From Bacteroidales bacterium (GTDB lineage: Bacteria > Bacteroidota > Bacteroidia > Bacteroidales > JAADJA01): a DNA stretch of 7,355 nt. The first letter of the stretch is position 1. Each line of letters starts with the position of its first letter. Below, one piece after another: positions 6,741 through 7,355 of this stretch. The stretch is taken from positions 1-7,355 of the forward strand of contig DAOVYU010000042.1 of NCBI GenBank assembly GCA_030635465.1, in the 5' to 3' direction. A program made the translations under genes and the position numbers. The notes below the pieces were generated by a model. The model saw only the letters and a program-made list of their open reading frames with translations. It was not told the origin of the DNA and made no database searches.

Positions 6741-7355
6741 TTAATTTTTAATATTCTTTCCAAGTATGGTGGCTAGTAATGCCTGTCGGACATAAACTCC
6801 ATTTTGAGCTTGCTGAAAATAATAAGCTTTTGGGTTACTGTCAACATCTTCAGTAATTTCATTTACACGTGGTAAGGGATGTAGCACTCTCAGGTTTTTC
6901 TTGCTATCTTCCAGCATTTCATTGCGTAAAATGTAGGCATTTTTAACACGTTCATATTCAAGAGGGTCAGCAAATCTTTCCTGCTGGATCCTTGTCATAT
7001 ATAAAATATCAACTTTTGGAATTACTTCATCCAGTTCAGTATATTGATGGTAAACGAGGTTCTTTTCTTTGATGTGCCTTTTAACCGAGCTGGGAAGTTT
7101 TAACTCCTCGGGCGATACAAGGTGAAAAGTTGTATTGTAGTTAGTAAGAGCAGTTACAAGTGAATGAACTGTTCTTCCATATTTTAAATCACCCACAAAA
7201 GCAACTTCGAGGTTATCCAGTTTTTTCTGCGTTTTTCTAATTGAATTAAGGTCGAGTAAACATTATGTTGGATGTTGATTGGCTCCATCTCCTGCATTTA
7301 GGATAGGTACTGGAGATACTTCACTGGCATAGCGTGCACTTCCTTCTTTTGGATG
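6741..7355 (-). pseudogene. pyrB: Aspartate carbamoyltransferase catalytic chain PyrB, partial, with in-frame stop
   Basis: The frame covers the last 205 codons of pyrB; about the first 100 lie beyond the right edge. Reading from the edge, it gives HPKEGSARYASEV, then ILNAGDGANQHPT, a TAA at 7265-7263, then CLLDLNSIRKTQKKLDNLEVAFVGDLKYGRTVHSLV and onward to the end. Conserved blocks after the stop are all present: GRTVHSL (phosphate-binding Arg), MTRIQQERF (aspartate-binding Arg and Gln), HPLPRVNEI, and the C-terminal YFQQAQNGVYVRQALL. The stop sits exactly where the active-site HPTQ motif needs Gln (Q137 in E. coli), so one C-to-T change from CAA explains it. The frame is undisturbed on both sides, and the rest shows no decay, so the lesion is recent or a sequence error. 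Restart at the GTG at 7196-7194 would lack the carbamoyl-phosphate domain and be inactive. Downstream pyrI follows after 24 bases. Confidence 0.88.

Noticed and set aside
387..7265. Reassigned stop codons (TAA/TAG read as Gln) as the explanation for both interrupted genes
   Set aside because: All six intact or complete genes end at TAA or TAG at family-typical lengths, so these codons terminate normally here. Only two interrupted genes are seen.

Overview
The window looks like a piece of a chromosome from the phylum Bacteroidota, probably near Bacteroidales/Marinilabiliales. Grounds: low GC, A/T-rich start regions without Shine-Dalgarno sequences, a clear TAnnTTTG-type -7 promoter element, a GWxTD-domain protein, a pyrB-pyrI pair, and an IS4-like transposase tail of a type common in this phylum. 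The placement rests on gene content and style, not on a phylogenetic marker.

Left edge (1-662): the last 59 codons of an IS4-family transposase run in from outside the window. Directly after its stop, the C-terminal half of an EamA/DMT-type membrane transporter begins. The N-terminal half is absent from the window, and the remainder carries an in-frame TAG, so the transporter is a pseudogene apparently cut by the insertion sequence.

Centre (702-3499): an intact saccharopine dehydrogenase-family oxidoreductase resembling L-lysine 6-dehydrogenase is followed, behind its own well-formed promoter, by an exported GWxTD-domain protein of unknown function.

Right centre (3644-6236): an AlgI/DltB-type MBOAT membrane O-acyltransferase and an AlgX/AlgJ-like SGNH protein are separated by one base. 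Together they look like a two-component system that O-acetylates an extracytoplasmic glycan: the MBOAT protein passes acetyl groups across the membrane and the SGNH partner transfers them to the acceptor. No glycan biosynthesis gene is in view, so the acceptor is unknown.

Right edge (6252-7355, minus strand, convergent): pyrI, the regulatory chain of aspartate carbamoyltransferase, is complete and keeps its four zinc cysteines. The upstream pyrB runs off the window and has an in-frame TAA exactly where the conserved HPTQ motif needs its glutamine. This is either a real null allele of a pyrimidine biosynthesis gene or a sequence error.

I did not find a convincing new multi-gene system. The most useful leads are the pyrB nonsense codon, the exported GWxTD protein beside the acetylation pair, and the altered DxH motif in the SGNH partner. 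There are no tRNA or rRNA genes, CRISPR arrays or origins that I can see. The gaps at 1842-1993 and 3500-3643 hold promoter-like sequence and nothing else recognisable.
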